Assembly: GCF_004297405.1 (NCBI RefSeq)
Contig: NZ_SCVC01000023.1
Location: 1 to 64,000 of the forward strand
From: Reyranella sp.
Lineage (GTDB): Bacteria; Pseudomonadota; Alphaproteobacteria; Reyranellales; Reyranellaceae
Direction of reading: 5' to 3'
DNA: 64,000 nt
The position numbers were made by a program, and so were the translations under genes. The notes under the pieces are model-generated. The model made no database searches, was not told where the DNA came from, and saw nothing but the letters and a program-made list of their open reading frames with translations. Positions 18,494 to 26,397 of this stretch are shown here, in pieces (within the stretch, counting starts at the first letter, position 1; every line of letters starts with the position of its first letter).

Positions 18494-19786
18494 ATGCTGC
18501 GTGATAACGGCTACGGCGCTGACACACCGAAAGTGACATCGGAGGCTGCCGTCGGATTGCAGGGCTCGAAGGGCTCTGGAGCCGGCCGTACCGTGTTTCC
18601 AGGCAAACCCGCCCCGGCCACCGAGAGGCCGGCGTCCGAGGAGAAGTTCTTCAAAAATCTCGAAGTGCAGGTAGCGGCCCGGCGCGCTGCGTCGCAGCCC
18701 GTTGCCTGTCCATCGGAGATTCTACCTTCGCTCGAAGATTCAATGATACCCGAACGCGAAGGCAAATTCAGTCGGTCCTCCGCCCCGAATGTTGCGAGCT
18801 ACTGGTCGGGAGTCGGCATTATCGCTGCCGCGCTGACCGTTGTATCCGCAGCCTGGTGGTTCTCCGACGCGAAGCACGCTGGTGCCAACGTGCCCCAGCC
18901 AACCATGACGGCAGGCCTCGCCGAGACAACGCACATGTTGCAACAGGAACGCGCCAAAGCCGACGCGCTGGCGGGAGAGCTGGCAGTTGCCCGGACTATC
19001 CTGAAGTCGCAGACGGCCGAACTGGCCGGCAGGGCCGGGATCGACGAAGAGCTCGACAGCCTTCGGCAGGCGCTGCAGCAGTCGCAAACCTCCGCCAAGT
19101 CCGCCTTTGACTTGCTTGCGCAAGAGCGAGGCCGCAGTGATGAGCTGGCCAGCCAGCTGGCCGAGCAAGTGGCAGCGAGATCAATTGGGCCGGAAACCGA
19201 CAAGGAGCTCGAGGCCCTCCGGCAGGCGCTGCAGCAGGCACAAGCCTCTACCCGGAATACTCTCGATCAGTTGACGCAGGAGCGAGGCCGCAGTGAACAG
19301 CTGGCGGCCGAACTGGCCGACCATATGGCAGCAAAATCACGGGAAGGGCAGGCGGTGTCAGCCGCTGTCGAACCGGTCGCGCCACCGGCTTCGATAGCTG
19401 TAACCGATTTGCCTGTACACGAGCTATCGCTCCCTTCCGTGCTGACCACAAACGACGTTGCAGGGGAGCCGCCGGAGTCGGTGGTCCTGGTGCCTGGATC
19501 GACCTTGCCCGAGCGCATGGCCGACACCGTCCCCTTGATGAAGCGCGCCAATGTCCTGATCGGCCAGGGCAACATCGGTGCGGCCAGGGTTGTTCTCGAG
19601 CATGCCGCGGAACCCGGCAGCGCAGCTGCCTTGTACTCACTTGCCGAAACATACGATCCAGTCGCGCTGGCGAAGTGGGGAGCCGTCGGCACCCAGCCGG
19701 ACGTCGCCAAGGCGCGAGATCTCTACGCTCAGGCTCTTGCTGCCGGTGTGCTGGAGGCAAGGGCGCGGTTGGCGGCCTTGCCCTAA
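18494..19786 (+). CDS. Membrane-anchored coiled-coil protein with C-terminal repeat domain
   Basis: A 430-residue protein with a cytoplasmic N-terminal ~100 residues, a single membrane segment (about 104-123, SGVGIIAAALTVVSAAWWF) and a periplasmic coiled coil (~145-285). The coiled coil holds two tandem copies of a 52-residue unit beginning at 185 and 237 (both with LRQALQQ and QERGRS). The C-terminus (~355-430) is TPR/Sel1-like (RANVLIGQGNIGAARVVLEHA, ARDLYAQALAAG), a module seen in many rhizobial hypothetical proteins. ATG 18494 has GGAG seven bases upstream. It heads a block of four exported or anchored proteins and may be a scaffold; no function is established. Confidence 0.72.
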   Translation: MLRDNGYGADTPKVTSEAAVGLQGSKGSGAGRTVFPGKPAPATERPASEEKFFKNLEVQVAARRAASQPVACPSEILPSLEDSMIPEREGKFSRSSAPNVASYWSGVGIIAAALTVVSAAWWFSDAKHAGANVPQPTMTAGLAETTHMLQQERAKADALAGELAVARTILKSQTAELAGRAGIDEELDSLRQALQQSQTSAKSAFDLLAQERGRSDELASQLAEQVAARSIGPETDKELEALRQALQQAQASTRNTLDQLTQERGRSEQLAAELADHMAAKSREGQAVSAAVEPVAPPASIAVTDLPVHELSLPSVLTTNDVAGEPPESVVLVPGSTLPERMADTVPLMKRANVLIGQGNIGAARVVLEHAAEPGSAAALYSLAETYDPVALAKWGAVGTQPDVAKARDLYAQALAAGVLEARARLAALP

Positions 19787-19852
19787 GCCACCGCGTCGAG
19801 AAGGCAAACTCGATTGGGCGCCGGCAACACGCGAGCGCAAGGTTGGGGGCTC

Positions 19853-20866
19853 ATGAATATGTCCGCACGATACTTGATCTGCTTTGCGGTGATCGTCGCT
19901 ACTCTCGCTCCGGCAGTGGGTCGGCTCGAGGCCCAGGACCAGTCGTCCGCCCGGCGCCTCTCGGCGTTTGAAGCTCGCCAGGAGAAGATCAACGCCTGGA
20001 CGGTCGGTATTGCCGGTGGTCTGATCGAGGGAGCTCCCTTGCGCCTTGCGGCTGAGATGGCGCGGGTCGTCGACGATGGGACCAACCTCCATGTCCTCCC
20101 GATCGTCACACGTGGTCCAACCGAGAATGTGAACTCGCTGCTTTACCTGCGGGGAGTCGATCTCGCCGTCATCAACACCGATGTGCTGGACGAATACCGA
20201 ATCCAAATGCCGGATATTGGCCGGCATGTTGTCTACTTGCTCAATCTCTTCCCCTCAGAACTGCACGTCTTCGTCCGTCCTGAAATCCGTAACCTCGAAG
20301 ATCTTGCCGGCAAGAAGGTCAACTTCAACACGTTGGGTACGGCGGCGTCCTATTCAGGCCCACTGATATTCAGTCGCCTTGGCATCGACGTGGAGAAGAT
20401 GTTCGTGCCCCATCCTTCGGCACTTCAGCAGATGCGCAGGGGCGACATTGCCGCCGTCGTGTTCGTGACGTCCAAGCCAGTCGAAATCTTTCTCAGGGAG
20501 AAGTGGGAGCCTGGCTTCAAGTTTCTGCCAGTACCCTACGACTCGCGGTTCGAGGACTACTACCTGCCGGCGTCCCTGAATGCCGTGGAATATCCCGCCC
20601 TGATCACGGCCGGAGAGCGCATACCAACCATTTCGGTACCGACGGTTCTGGTCGCTTACAACTGGCCGGTCGGCTCCAATCGCTTTCAGCGCGTCGCGCG
20701 CTTCACCGAATATCTCTTCTCTCGAATCGATCGACTCCAGGCTCCCGGCTTCGACGCCAAATGGAAGACGGTGAATCTTGGCGCAACGGTTCCCGGGCTG
20801 AGCCGGTTCGCGGCTGCGCAAGCGTGGCTGGATCGGCAGGTACACAAGGCACAGACGAAAGAATGA
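19853..20866 (+). CDS. TAXI-family TRAP transporter solute-binding protein
   Basis: A 337-residue exported protein with signal peptide ending near LEAQ (about residue 27). The mature part fits the TAXI binding-protein fold: TVGIAGGLIEGAPLRLAAEMARV, GVDLAVINTDVL, LAGKKVNFNTLGTAASYSG and a late ISVPTVLVAYNWPVGSNR. TAXI proteins normally deliver small organic acids or amino acids to TRAP permeases, but none is in the window, so it may be an orphan or a ligand sensor. ATG 19853 is followed by a second ATG at 19859. It overlaps the next gene by four bases (ATGA). Confidence 0.87.
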   Translation: MNMSARYLICFAVIVATLAPAVGRLEAQDQSSARRLSAFEARQEKINAWTVGIAGGLIEGAPLRLAAEMARVVDDGTNLHVLPIVTRGPTENVNSLLYLRGVDLAVINTDVLDEYRIQMPDIGRHVVYLLNLFPSELHVFVRPEIRNLEDLAGKKVNFNTLGTAASYSGPLIFSRLGIDVEKMFVPHPSALQQMRRGDIAAVVFVTSKPVEIFLREKWEPGFKFLPVPYDSRFEDYYLPASLNAVEYPALITAGERIPTISVPTVLVAYNWPVGSNRFQRVARFTEYLFSRIDRLQAPGFDAKWKTVNLGATVPGLSRFAAAQAWLDRQVHKAQTKE

Positions 20867-21519
20867 ATATAGCGATGATCAGCTTCACTGCGGCCCTTAT
20901 GGTGATGGGCGAAGCGCAAGCCCAGGCTGCTGGCGAAGCCTTGGACAAGATTCGTGCCTGCTTGCTTCTTCCGCAGACCGAACGGCTGGAGTGTCTTGAC
21001 GCGATCTCCACGGCAACACCATCGCCAGGGTCTACGTCACCATCAACCGCACCGTCGGTCCCAACTCAGCAAGGCCGCGCGACAGAACATTGGGTCGTAA
21101 GCCAGACGGTGTCGCCTCTCGACTATTCACCCGTAGCTGTTGCAACGGCGGTCTACGGCCCGCCCGGCGGCAGCCAGATGGTGCTCACGGTGAGCTGCCG
21201 CAGCGGGCGCACGGAAATGATCTTGACGGAACGAGGCGCCGCCCCGCGCGCGTCCAAGGGAACCATCTTCTATGCCGTCAATGGCAATCAACCGATCGTC
21301 GTTCCTAATACTCCAGCAATTGCGGGGCCGGGATTCGTGCTGGGCGTCGACGTGCACAGGCTGATCATGTCGCTGCCAGCGCAAGGTGAAATCTCCTTTC
21401 GTGTGGTCAGTGGGCAACGGGAGGACGCGGAAGGACGATACGGCATCGCCGGATTAAAGGGCCTGCTGGAGCGAATGGCTGTCCCTTGCAAATGGCCAAC
21501 TGCAACGACGCGTCCCTGA
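20863..21519 (+). CDS. VasI/TagO-like exported protein
   Basis: A 218-residue protein with a short signal peptide (MISFTAALMVMGEAQAQA). The processed N-terminus has the Cys pair motif IRACLLLPQTERLECLDAI. The rest follows the VasI/TagO pattern: WVVSQTVSPLDYSPV, LTVSCRSGRTEMIL, VLGVDVHRLIMSLP and a final ERMAVPCKWP with a paired Cys. VasI/TagO proteins are periplasmic accessories of type VI secretion, yet no T6SS gene lies here, so the role may differ. Translation is coupled to the TAXI gene through ATGA. Assignment rests on motif pattern read by eye. Confidence 0.6.
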   Translation: MNIAMISFTAALMVMGEAQAQAAGEALDKIRACLLLPQTERLECLDAISTATPSPGSTSPSTAPSVPTQQGRATEHWVVSQTVSPLDYSPVAVATAVYGPPGGSQMVLTVSCRSGRTEMILTERGAAPRASKGTIFYAVNGNQPIVVPNTPAIAGPGFVLGVDVHRLIMSLPAQGEISFRVVSGQREDAEGRYGIAGLKGLLERMAVPCKWPTATTRP

Positions 21520-21550
21520 AGGTTTTGAGCGGCCGCGAAAGGAGAAAGAA

Positions 21551-22042
21551 ATGGCGATCTTCAATTTTCTATCCGTCGTGATCGCGTGCCTGGTGATGAT
21601 GCTGTCCTTGGGCACGACACCTGGCGTTGGCCAGAGCAGTTCGATGAGCTCCAATCCTCTTGCGAGTGACAAAAAGACTCATCGGCTCGTCATTCAGGTG
21701 AACGTCAATGAGCCGGCGACCATGACTCTTGCCCTGAACAATGCGACCAACGTTGAGAACCACTACAGAGAGCTAGGGGAGCGCGTTGAGATCGAAATCG
21801 TGACTTTCGGTGCTGGCCTGCACATGTTGCGCGAAGATACTTCTCCCGTGAAAGATCGGATTAAGGTGATGGCCGAAAAGTCACCCTCTATCTCGTTCAA
21901 GGCCTGCGCCAATACGCAAACCAACATGAACAAGGCCGAAAGCAAAGATATCCCGCTCATTTCCCAAGCCACCGTGACCAAGTCGGGAGTCGTCCGCGTT
22001 ATGGAATTGCAGGAACAGGGCTGGGCATATCTTCGCCCCTGA
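21551..22042 (+). CDS. Exported DsrE-like family protein
   Basis: A 163-residue protein with signal peptide (about residues 1-28) and a DsrE/DsrF-like alpha/beta domain: HRLVIQVNVNEPATMTLALNNATN, VEIEIVTFGAGLHML, then SFKACANTQTNM where Cys119 occupies the usual conserved cysteine position of the family, and a closing GVVRVMELQEQGWAYLRP. Periplasmic DsrE-like proteins are usually tied to sulfur relay or envelope redox, but the substrate here is unknown. GGAGAAAGAA directly precedes the ATG. It is the last gene of the four-gene exported block. Confidence 0.75.
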   Translation: MAIFNFLSVVIACLVMMLSLGTTPGVGQSSSMSSNPLASDKKTHRLVIQVNVNEPATMTLALNNATNVENHYRELGERVEIEIVTFGAGLHMLREDTSPVKDRIKVMAEKSPSISFKACANTQTNMNKAESKDIPLISQATVTKSGVVRVMELQEQGWAYLRP

Positions 22043-22058
22043 GTCCACTACCGGCGAC

Positions 22059-22397
22059 TCAATCGGGATGAGTGGCTAACGTCACCAGAGTGGGAGTGGG
22101 GCTCCGGGGGAATTCGAATACTGCGACCGTCCATAAGCCCGGCGCGATGGCGAATTTACCAAGGGGCCGTTCGCGCACCAGGCGACGCAGCTTAAGTTCG
22201 GCGAGCCAGGCGGCAAAGCTCTCCCGACCCCGCGGACAATCGAGATGCGGCGTCAACGTCGCGAGGGAGATGGAAATCTCGGTGCAGCGTTGGGCAGCTG
22301 CTCTTTCAAGTAATGTGGTGAGGAGTCCTTTTGCGCCAATAGACAGGCCGTCGGTCGCTTGTCGCCATTCTTTGCGGACGATGAGGACGTATTCCAC
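22059..22397 (-). CDS. Small hypothetical protein, possibly winged-helix
   Basis: A 112-residue frame starting with GTG at 22397, with a good AAGGAG ribosome-binding site seven bases upstream, which is the main reason to believe it. The sequence LSIGAKGLLTTLLERAA...SISLATLTPHL...FAAWLAELKLRRLVRERPLG resembles the layout of small helix-turn-helix/winged-helix domains (helix, recognition helix, wing) found in replication-initiator-like or regulatory proteins. No family is certain. It converges on the DsrE-like gene with a 16-base gap. Confidence 0.5.
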   Translation of the reverse strand: MEYVLIVRKEWRQATDGLSIGAKGLLTTLLERAAAQRCTEISISLATLTPHLDCPRGRESFAAWLAELKLRRLVRERPLGKFAIAPGLWTVAVFEFPRSPTPTLVTLATHPD

Positions 22398-23070
22398 GGA
22401 TCAGCTCCTTGAAGAGCGTCGAGCCTACGCTTCACCGCTCGACAGCCAAGAGGCCAACCATGCTGATCATGAAAAGGCTACACCTATGGTTGCGAACGTT
22501 GTGGCGCATTGCGAGGACAATTCCTGCGTCGCTGCAGCTCGCGGATCAGTATGCAGAGTGTCTCTTCTTCGGAATGCCGGAAGAAAGCCGCCGCACGCTT
22601 CCGAAATCTTCGTCACGATCTCGCCACACGAATTGGAGGAGCAAGCCTGTATCGTGGGCAAAGAACGCCGTGTCTTGCCCAGCTGCGATACACCCCCCGT
22701 GTGCGAAGCTGGCGCCCGCCTGCGGAGCTCCGCAGGCGGGTTCTTTTTCACTCCCTGTTGCGCGTGCTTAGCTCCCGGAACCACCAACATGGTGCCTTCG
22801 AATACAGCTATGCTATCGATCCCTAGCCTTTCACATGTGATGAACACCCCGAGCTGTTCATGCCGCCGCCTCGAAGGGCGCGCGCGAGCGCTGTCGGGAG
22901 GAGAGGGTCCATCCCTCTCGGGGGCCTTCAAGTTGCCGAGGCCAAGGTGAACATCGCGTGGGGGGCCGAGTTCGGCCTATGGAGCCGGCGGCTTGGTCGA
23001 CCTGTAGCTTTCACGCTACCGTTCCCAGGCTTGTTTCAGCACACGGACTGGGCACGGTAGGGGCGCAGGT
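22398..23070. other. Gene-poor stretch ending in a strong terminator
   Basis: About 670 bases between the small GTG gene and the PhyH-type gene. All three plus-strand frames are open through the terminator at 22715-22748, so no plus-strand protein ends properly before it. A frame from ATG 22460 (MLIMKRLHLWLRTLWRIA...) has a weak AGAGG upstream but reads through the hairpin. A noncoding RNA upstream of the terminator is the simplest reading. A TCACATGTGA palindrome lies at 22831-22840. Confidence 0.4.
22715..22748 (+). terminator. Rho-independent terminator with no assigned upstream gene
   Basis: CCCGCCTGCGG and CCGCAGGCGGG form a perfect 11-bp stem with AGCT loop (22715-22740), followed by TTCTTTTT on the plus strand. 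It is one of the strongest terminators in the window, and the nearest plus-strand gene ends 670 bases earlier. Confidence 0.85.
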
Positions 23071-23931
23071 ATGCTCGCATCATCGCGATCGGTCTTGTGG
23101 ACCTTGAAGCATGCACGTCCCTTGCATTCGTATCGGCTGTTGAGGCGCTTTGATCGTTGGAACGCCTACACGTTGAAGACCCGCCGAGCGGCATTTGCAG
23201 AAGCAGTGGCAGCCGGCCGCTCGGTCGTGGTGCACTCGCCTCTTTTTGGCGCTGTCGATATCGAAGCAATTGAGGCTCACCTGAAGACCTCAGGTTATGG
23301 AGGCGGGTTGCAATTGCCTGCCACCATGGTGGCGTCGATAACTCGATACGCGAGCTCAGCGCCCTGTCGGCAGGGCAACAATGCCGAGACTTTTCTCATC
23401 GATGAGGTTCAGCAAGGCCGCTCGCCTGCTGGAGCCGAAATCGCCGTGGCTGACGTCGACGCTCCGGACAACTGCCCGGATGTCGAAACACTTCAGCATG
23501 ACGCTGTAATCAGGACGCTCGCGACGCGCTTTCTTGGTTACCCGCCCACTGAATGCCTGACCAGGCTTTACTGGAGTCCGGCGTCCACAATGGGGGAGGA
23601 AGAGAGGCGCTGGGCGGGGCAGACGATTGACTATCACTACGATATCGAGCCGCGGCATACGCTTTATGTCTACTTCTATCTCACCAATGTCGACGTGCGC
23701 GCCGGCGCTCACGTCTTGATCCGTGGATCGCATCAACAGAAGAACTGGCGATTGAAGCTCTCGTCGACACGCCAAACCGAGCGGACTTTGTTCAGGTATT
23801 ACTCTCGCGACAGAGTCACGATCGTGGAAGGAAAGGCCGGCTTCGGCTTTCTCGCTGATCCTGCGTGCTATCATAAGGCCCTGGCGCCGGACAGCGATCG
23901 GCGACTAATGCTTCAGCTGAGAATTAGCTGA
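23071..23931 (+). CDS. Phytanoyl-CoA dioxygenase-like Fe(II)/2-oxoglutarate enzyme
   Basis: A 286-residue non-heme iron oxygenase of the PhyH type. The facial triad is visible as His189-x-Asp191 (DYHYDIEPRH) and His268 (DPACYHKALAP), with Arg277 or Arg278 (SDRRLMLQL) for 2-oxoglutarate. GAHVLIRGSHQ before the last histidine is typical. The likely job is hydroxylation of a lipid, sugar or small metabolite; substrate unknown. Its end overlaps the convergent receiver gene by eight bases. Confidence 0.82.
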   Translation: MLASSRSVLWTLKHARPLHSYRLLRRFDRWNAYTLKTRRAAFAEAVAAGRSVVVHSPLFGAVDIEAIEAHLKTSGYGGGLQLPATMVASITRYASSAPCRQGNNAETFLIDEVQQGRSPAGAEIAVADVDAPDNCPDVETLQHDAVIRTLATRFLGYPPTECLTRLYWSPASTMGEEERRWAGQTIDYHYDIEPRHTLYVYFYLTNVDVRAGAHVLIRGSHQQKNWRLKLSSTRQTERTLFRYYSRDRVTIVEGKAGFGFLADPACYHKALAPDSDRRLMLQLRIS

Positions 23932-24331
23932 AGCTGAGCCGTCGGTTTTGTCCGGCGGATCGTTGAACCAACAATACCCGCAGGAGCTCGCGCATTTTAT
24001 CCAGCTGGAACGGCTTGGAGAGCAGCGGCACGGATCGATACTCGGTCGGAATCACTGACAGTTCTCCGTAGCCCGTCAAGAACAGGAACGGAATGCGACG
24101 CTCGACCAGTATCGAACAAACCGGAAAACTGAACCGATCCGCCAGCTTGAGATCCACGATGGCAGCATCCATCTCGCTCTCGCGCGCTAGGCTGCAAGCG
24201 GTTTCGACGCGGCCCACGGGTCCGATAGGAACGAGCTGCTGATCGCGCAGGTATTCACACAACACCTCAGCAAACAGCTGGCTGTCTTCCACGACCAATA
24301 TCCGCGCGCCCAAACACGGATCACTGCTCAT
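23924..24331 (-). CDS. Stand-alone receiver domain protein
   Basis: A 135-residue single-domain response regulator. VVEDS (acid pocket, residues 13-17), phospho-Asp60 (AAIVDLKL), Thr86 (FLFLTGYG) and Lys106 (LLSKPFQ) are all present. There is no output domain, so it should act by phosphotransfer or protein binding. The Cache hybrid kinase at 13808 is a possible partner. Its promoter region (24332-24501) holds the GTTGTCACA/TGTGACAAC inverted repeat. Confidence 0.88.
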   Translation of the reverse strand: MSSDPCLGARILVVEDSQLFAEVLCEYLRDQQLVPIGPVGRVETACSLARESEMDAAIVDLKLADRFSFPVCSILVERRIPFLFLTGYGELSVIPTEYRSVPLLSKPFQLDKMRELLRVLLVQRSAGQNRRLSFS

Positions 24332-24459
24332 CTCTCATGCCCCATGATGACTAGTCCTCGTTTTGGACCATTGGACAGGTCAACACGTCGTGCCGCCCCA
24401 TAACCTGACTTTAGCGGCAGGCAGGAATTTTGCTGAGCATTCAACTTGGTCGACACATA

Positions 24460-24480
24460 GTTGTCACACGCTGTGACAAC
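24460..24480. promoter_or_regulatory. 9-bp inverted repeat upstream of the receiver gene
   Basis: GTTGTCACA (24460-24468) and TGTGACAAC (24472-24480) are perfect inverted copies with a three-base spacer, and a further GTTGTGAT follows at 24485-24492. The site lies between the ends of the beta-barrel gene and the start region of the receiver gene (both minus strand). The spacer is too short for a normal hairpin loop, which favours a protein operator. Confidence 0.45.
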
Positions 24481-24501
24481 CATCGTTGTGATCTGCGCGG
24501 C

Positions 24502-25842
24502 TTATAGACGACCGCCTAGTCGCAACATGATCACGTTCTGCCCGTAGTCCAATCCAGCCTGGGTAGAGGTGCGATAGACATACTGATAACTGAGAGCCAC
24601 GAAAAACTCGGACACTGGCAGATACATCACACCGGTACCCAAGGTGATGTACTGATCGTAACGCGCGTTTGTGCCGGAAAAGCTTTGATAGTCGGCGATC
24701 GTATAGTCGGCCAGGGCGTTCCATCGAACGTTTGGACGAAGGTTATAAGAGGTGTTGAAACCCATCGCGGTGCTCAGGTAGCCCGAGTCACCAGCGTAAG
24801 CCGCTTCATTCACCGTGCGCCGGACATAAGGTTTGATCCAGAGTTCCTTCTGGGGATTCCAGTTGGCCATGAAACCAAACATGGGGCCTTGCAGAGGCGC
24901 GGTCCCTTGATTGACATAGTTCTGCTGCAGATAGCCCGCGAACGCTTCAGCTGTCGTGAGACCGCCAAGGTTGAGTGTGATACCGCCAACCACATCCCAG
25001 CCGTTCGAATTACGCGCGAAGCCTAAAGCATCGACAGGCGTCTGGTATATGCGCTGGTTAAGGCTGCCGCGCGCCCAGATTTCGTAGCCATCGAGAAACT
25101 CGTAGCCGAACCGCAGCGATTCCCGAAACTCGATGCGGTTACGGTCGCTATTTGGAACAACGCCTTCGGCGATACCGAGGCCATTGTTGAAGTAATTGTA
25201 GGTATCGACGCCAAATTCCGCGCGGCCGCTCAGCCGATTGACCTTCTGATAATAGCCGACCAATCCGGTCACTTGATTATAGATCGTGACGCCGGTTTGG
25301 CCGGTTGGTGTGTTCGGCAGGCCGGGGTCCTCGTGCTTTCGATTGAACGAGAAGCCACCATAGGTATTCCAGTCGCGCTGAATATCGATGCGGCCATCCA
25401 CACCGACCGACACGTCCTGGAAATTCTGCGCCGGAGCAGCGGTGTAGAAGCCGATATTGCCTCGAGCATAAGCGTTCAACATATGAGTCGACCAAGTCGA
25501 GCGCAGCTCAGCCGATGGTCTGATGAGTTGAAGGAAGCTGCCGATCTGTCCGCTTCCTGATGAAACGGCAAAGACGTTATCGTTATAGGCCTCGTCCGCC
25601 TCGAGCGCCGGGAAGAGGAGGAAACCGCCAAGCCGCACGCCTTTGGGCTCGTAACTCTCCGCCTGCTGCTGAGCGGGTGTGCGTTCGTCGGGGCGCTCGA
25701 GACGGGGCGGAGGTGGGGTCCCGCTGGCCCCGCTGCCTGGCGACATTGTTTGCGCATAGGCGGAGCAGGTTGTGCACAGGAAAAGCGTGAAAATCAGAGG
25801 ATTGTAAAATCCAGGTGAAACGCGGCTCTGTTTTGAGTTCAT
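24502..25842 (-). CDS. Outer-membrane beta-barrel protein
   Basis: A 446-residue exported protein with signal peptide (FTLFLCTTCSAYA, cleavage near residue 30), a proline-rich linker (PPPPRLERPDERTPAQQQ) and a long series of alternating amphipathic strands with aromatic girdles, ending in MLRLGGRL. The pattern (PALEADEAYNDNVFA near the start) matches the BBP2_2 group of predicted outer-membrane barrels common in exopolysaccharide loci. ATG 25842 has GGGGAAAGA just upstream; the ATG ten codons earlier adds a poor signal. A polysaccharide export role is likely but inferred. Confidence 0.82.
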   Translation of the reverse strand: MNSKQSRVSPGFYNPLIFTLFLCTTCSAYAQTMSPGSGASGTPPPPRLERPDERTPAQQQAESYEPKGVRLGGFLLFPALEADEAYNDNVFAVSSGSGQIGSFLQLIRPSAELRSTWSTHMLNAYARGNIGFYTAAPAQNFQDVSVGVDGRIDIQRDWNTYGGFSFNRKHEDPGLPNTPTGQTGVTIYNQVTGLVGYYQKVNRLSGRAEFGVDTYNYFNNGLGIAEGVVPNSDRNRIEFRESLRFGYEFLDGYEIWARGSLNQRIYQTPVDALGFARNSNGWDVVGGITLNLGGLTTAEAFAGYLQQNYVNQGTAPLQGPMFGFMANWNPQKELWIKPYVRRTVNEAAYAGDSGYLSTAMGFNTSYNLRPNVRWNALADYTIADYQSFSGTNARYDQYITLGTGVMYLPVSEFFVALSYQYVYRTSTQAGLDYGQNVIMLRLGGRL

Positions 25843-26397
25843 TCTTTCCCCAAGCCCCGCATAACTGCACAAGAATACCCACTTGGGCGAAAAAGGGAAC
25901 CGAACGCTGCTTGCCGGCCGACGGACAACCTCTAGTGGATTTCGTCAAGCCCCCTACTAGGGCGAGCATTCAGGCGCTGATTTTCTTGCGAACGGTTCTT
26001 AGTTTCGAGAAAAAGCTGAAATGCCCTGACGACCGTTCACATCCTTTTTGCATCGTAAAGAGGCCATTTGAACACATCTGTGACTAGATTGTGACTGACA
26101 CTTACGTGATCGTAGCCTGGCTACCCATGGGCCGCGGGCTGGCTATAATCCACAGGGGTTGTGGAAGATTGGGAAGATTGGGAAGCCGGATCGTGTCTGA
26201 CACCGAAGTGGAAAGGTGTCGGCACCGGCGCTGTTTTTGGGGTTTTACCGTGGGAATTTTGGCCAAGGTGCGAGCCAGGACGCCGATGCGTTCCTGAGGC
26301 TTAGTGCCCAGCCGATCACAATTCGTCCGCTAATACGGCGGAAACACATGTCGGCCCAGGTGGACAGCGTTGCGAACTCTGCTGCGAGGAGATTGCC
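25843..26397. other. Noncoding stretch between divergent genes
   Basis: About 550 bases between the beta-barrel and the response-regulator gene, long for a simple divergent promoter. Two short frames (25815-26087, 26091-26297) show no protein-like features. It contains the TGTGAC direct repeat (26079-26095) and a tandem GATTGGGAA GATTGGGAA near 26167-26184. Confidence 0.4.
26079..26095 (+). promoter_or_regulatory. TGTGAC direct repeat, 11-bp phase
   Basis: TGTGAC at 26079-26084 and again at 26090-26095 are separated by five bases, one helical turn apart, upstream of a winged-helix response-regulator gene. This spacing suits tandem binding by an OmpR-family dimer and could be autoregulation; unproven. 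Confidence 0.35.

Noticed and set aside
22072..22950. Plus-strand frame of 292 codons
   Set aside because: It crosses the small GTG gene antisense and reads straight through a strong terminator; low-complexity mixture without motifs.
26167..26184. Tandem GATTGGGAA repeat
   Set aside because: Only two short copies; likely chance or slippage, with no further structure.
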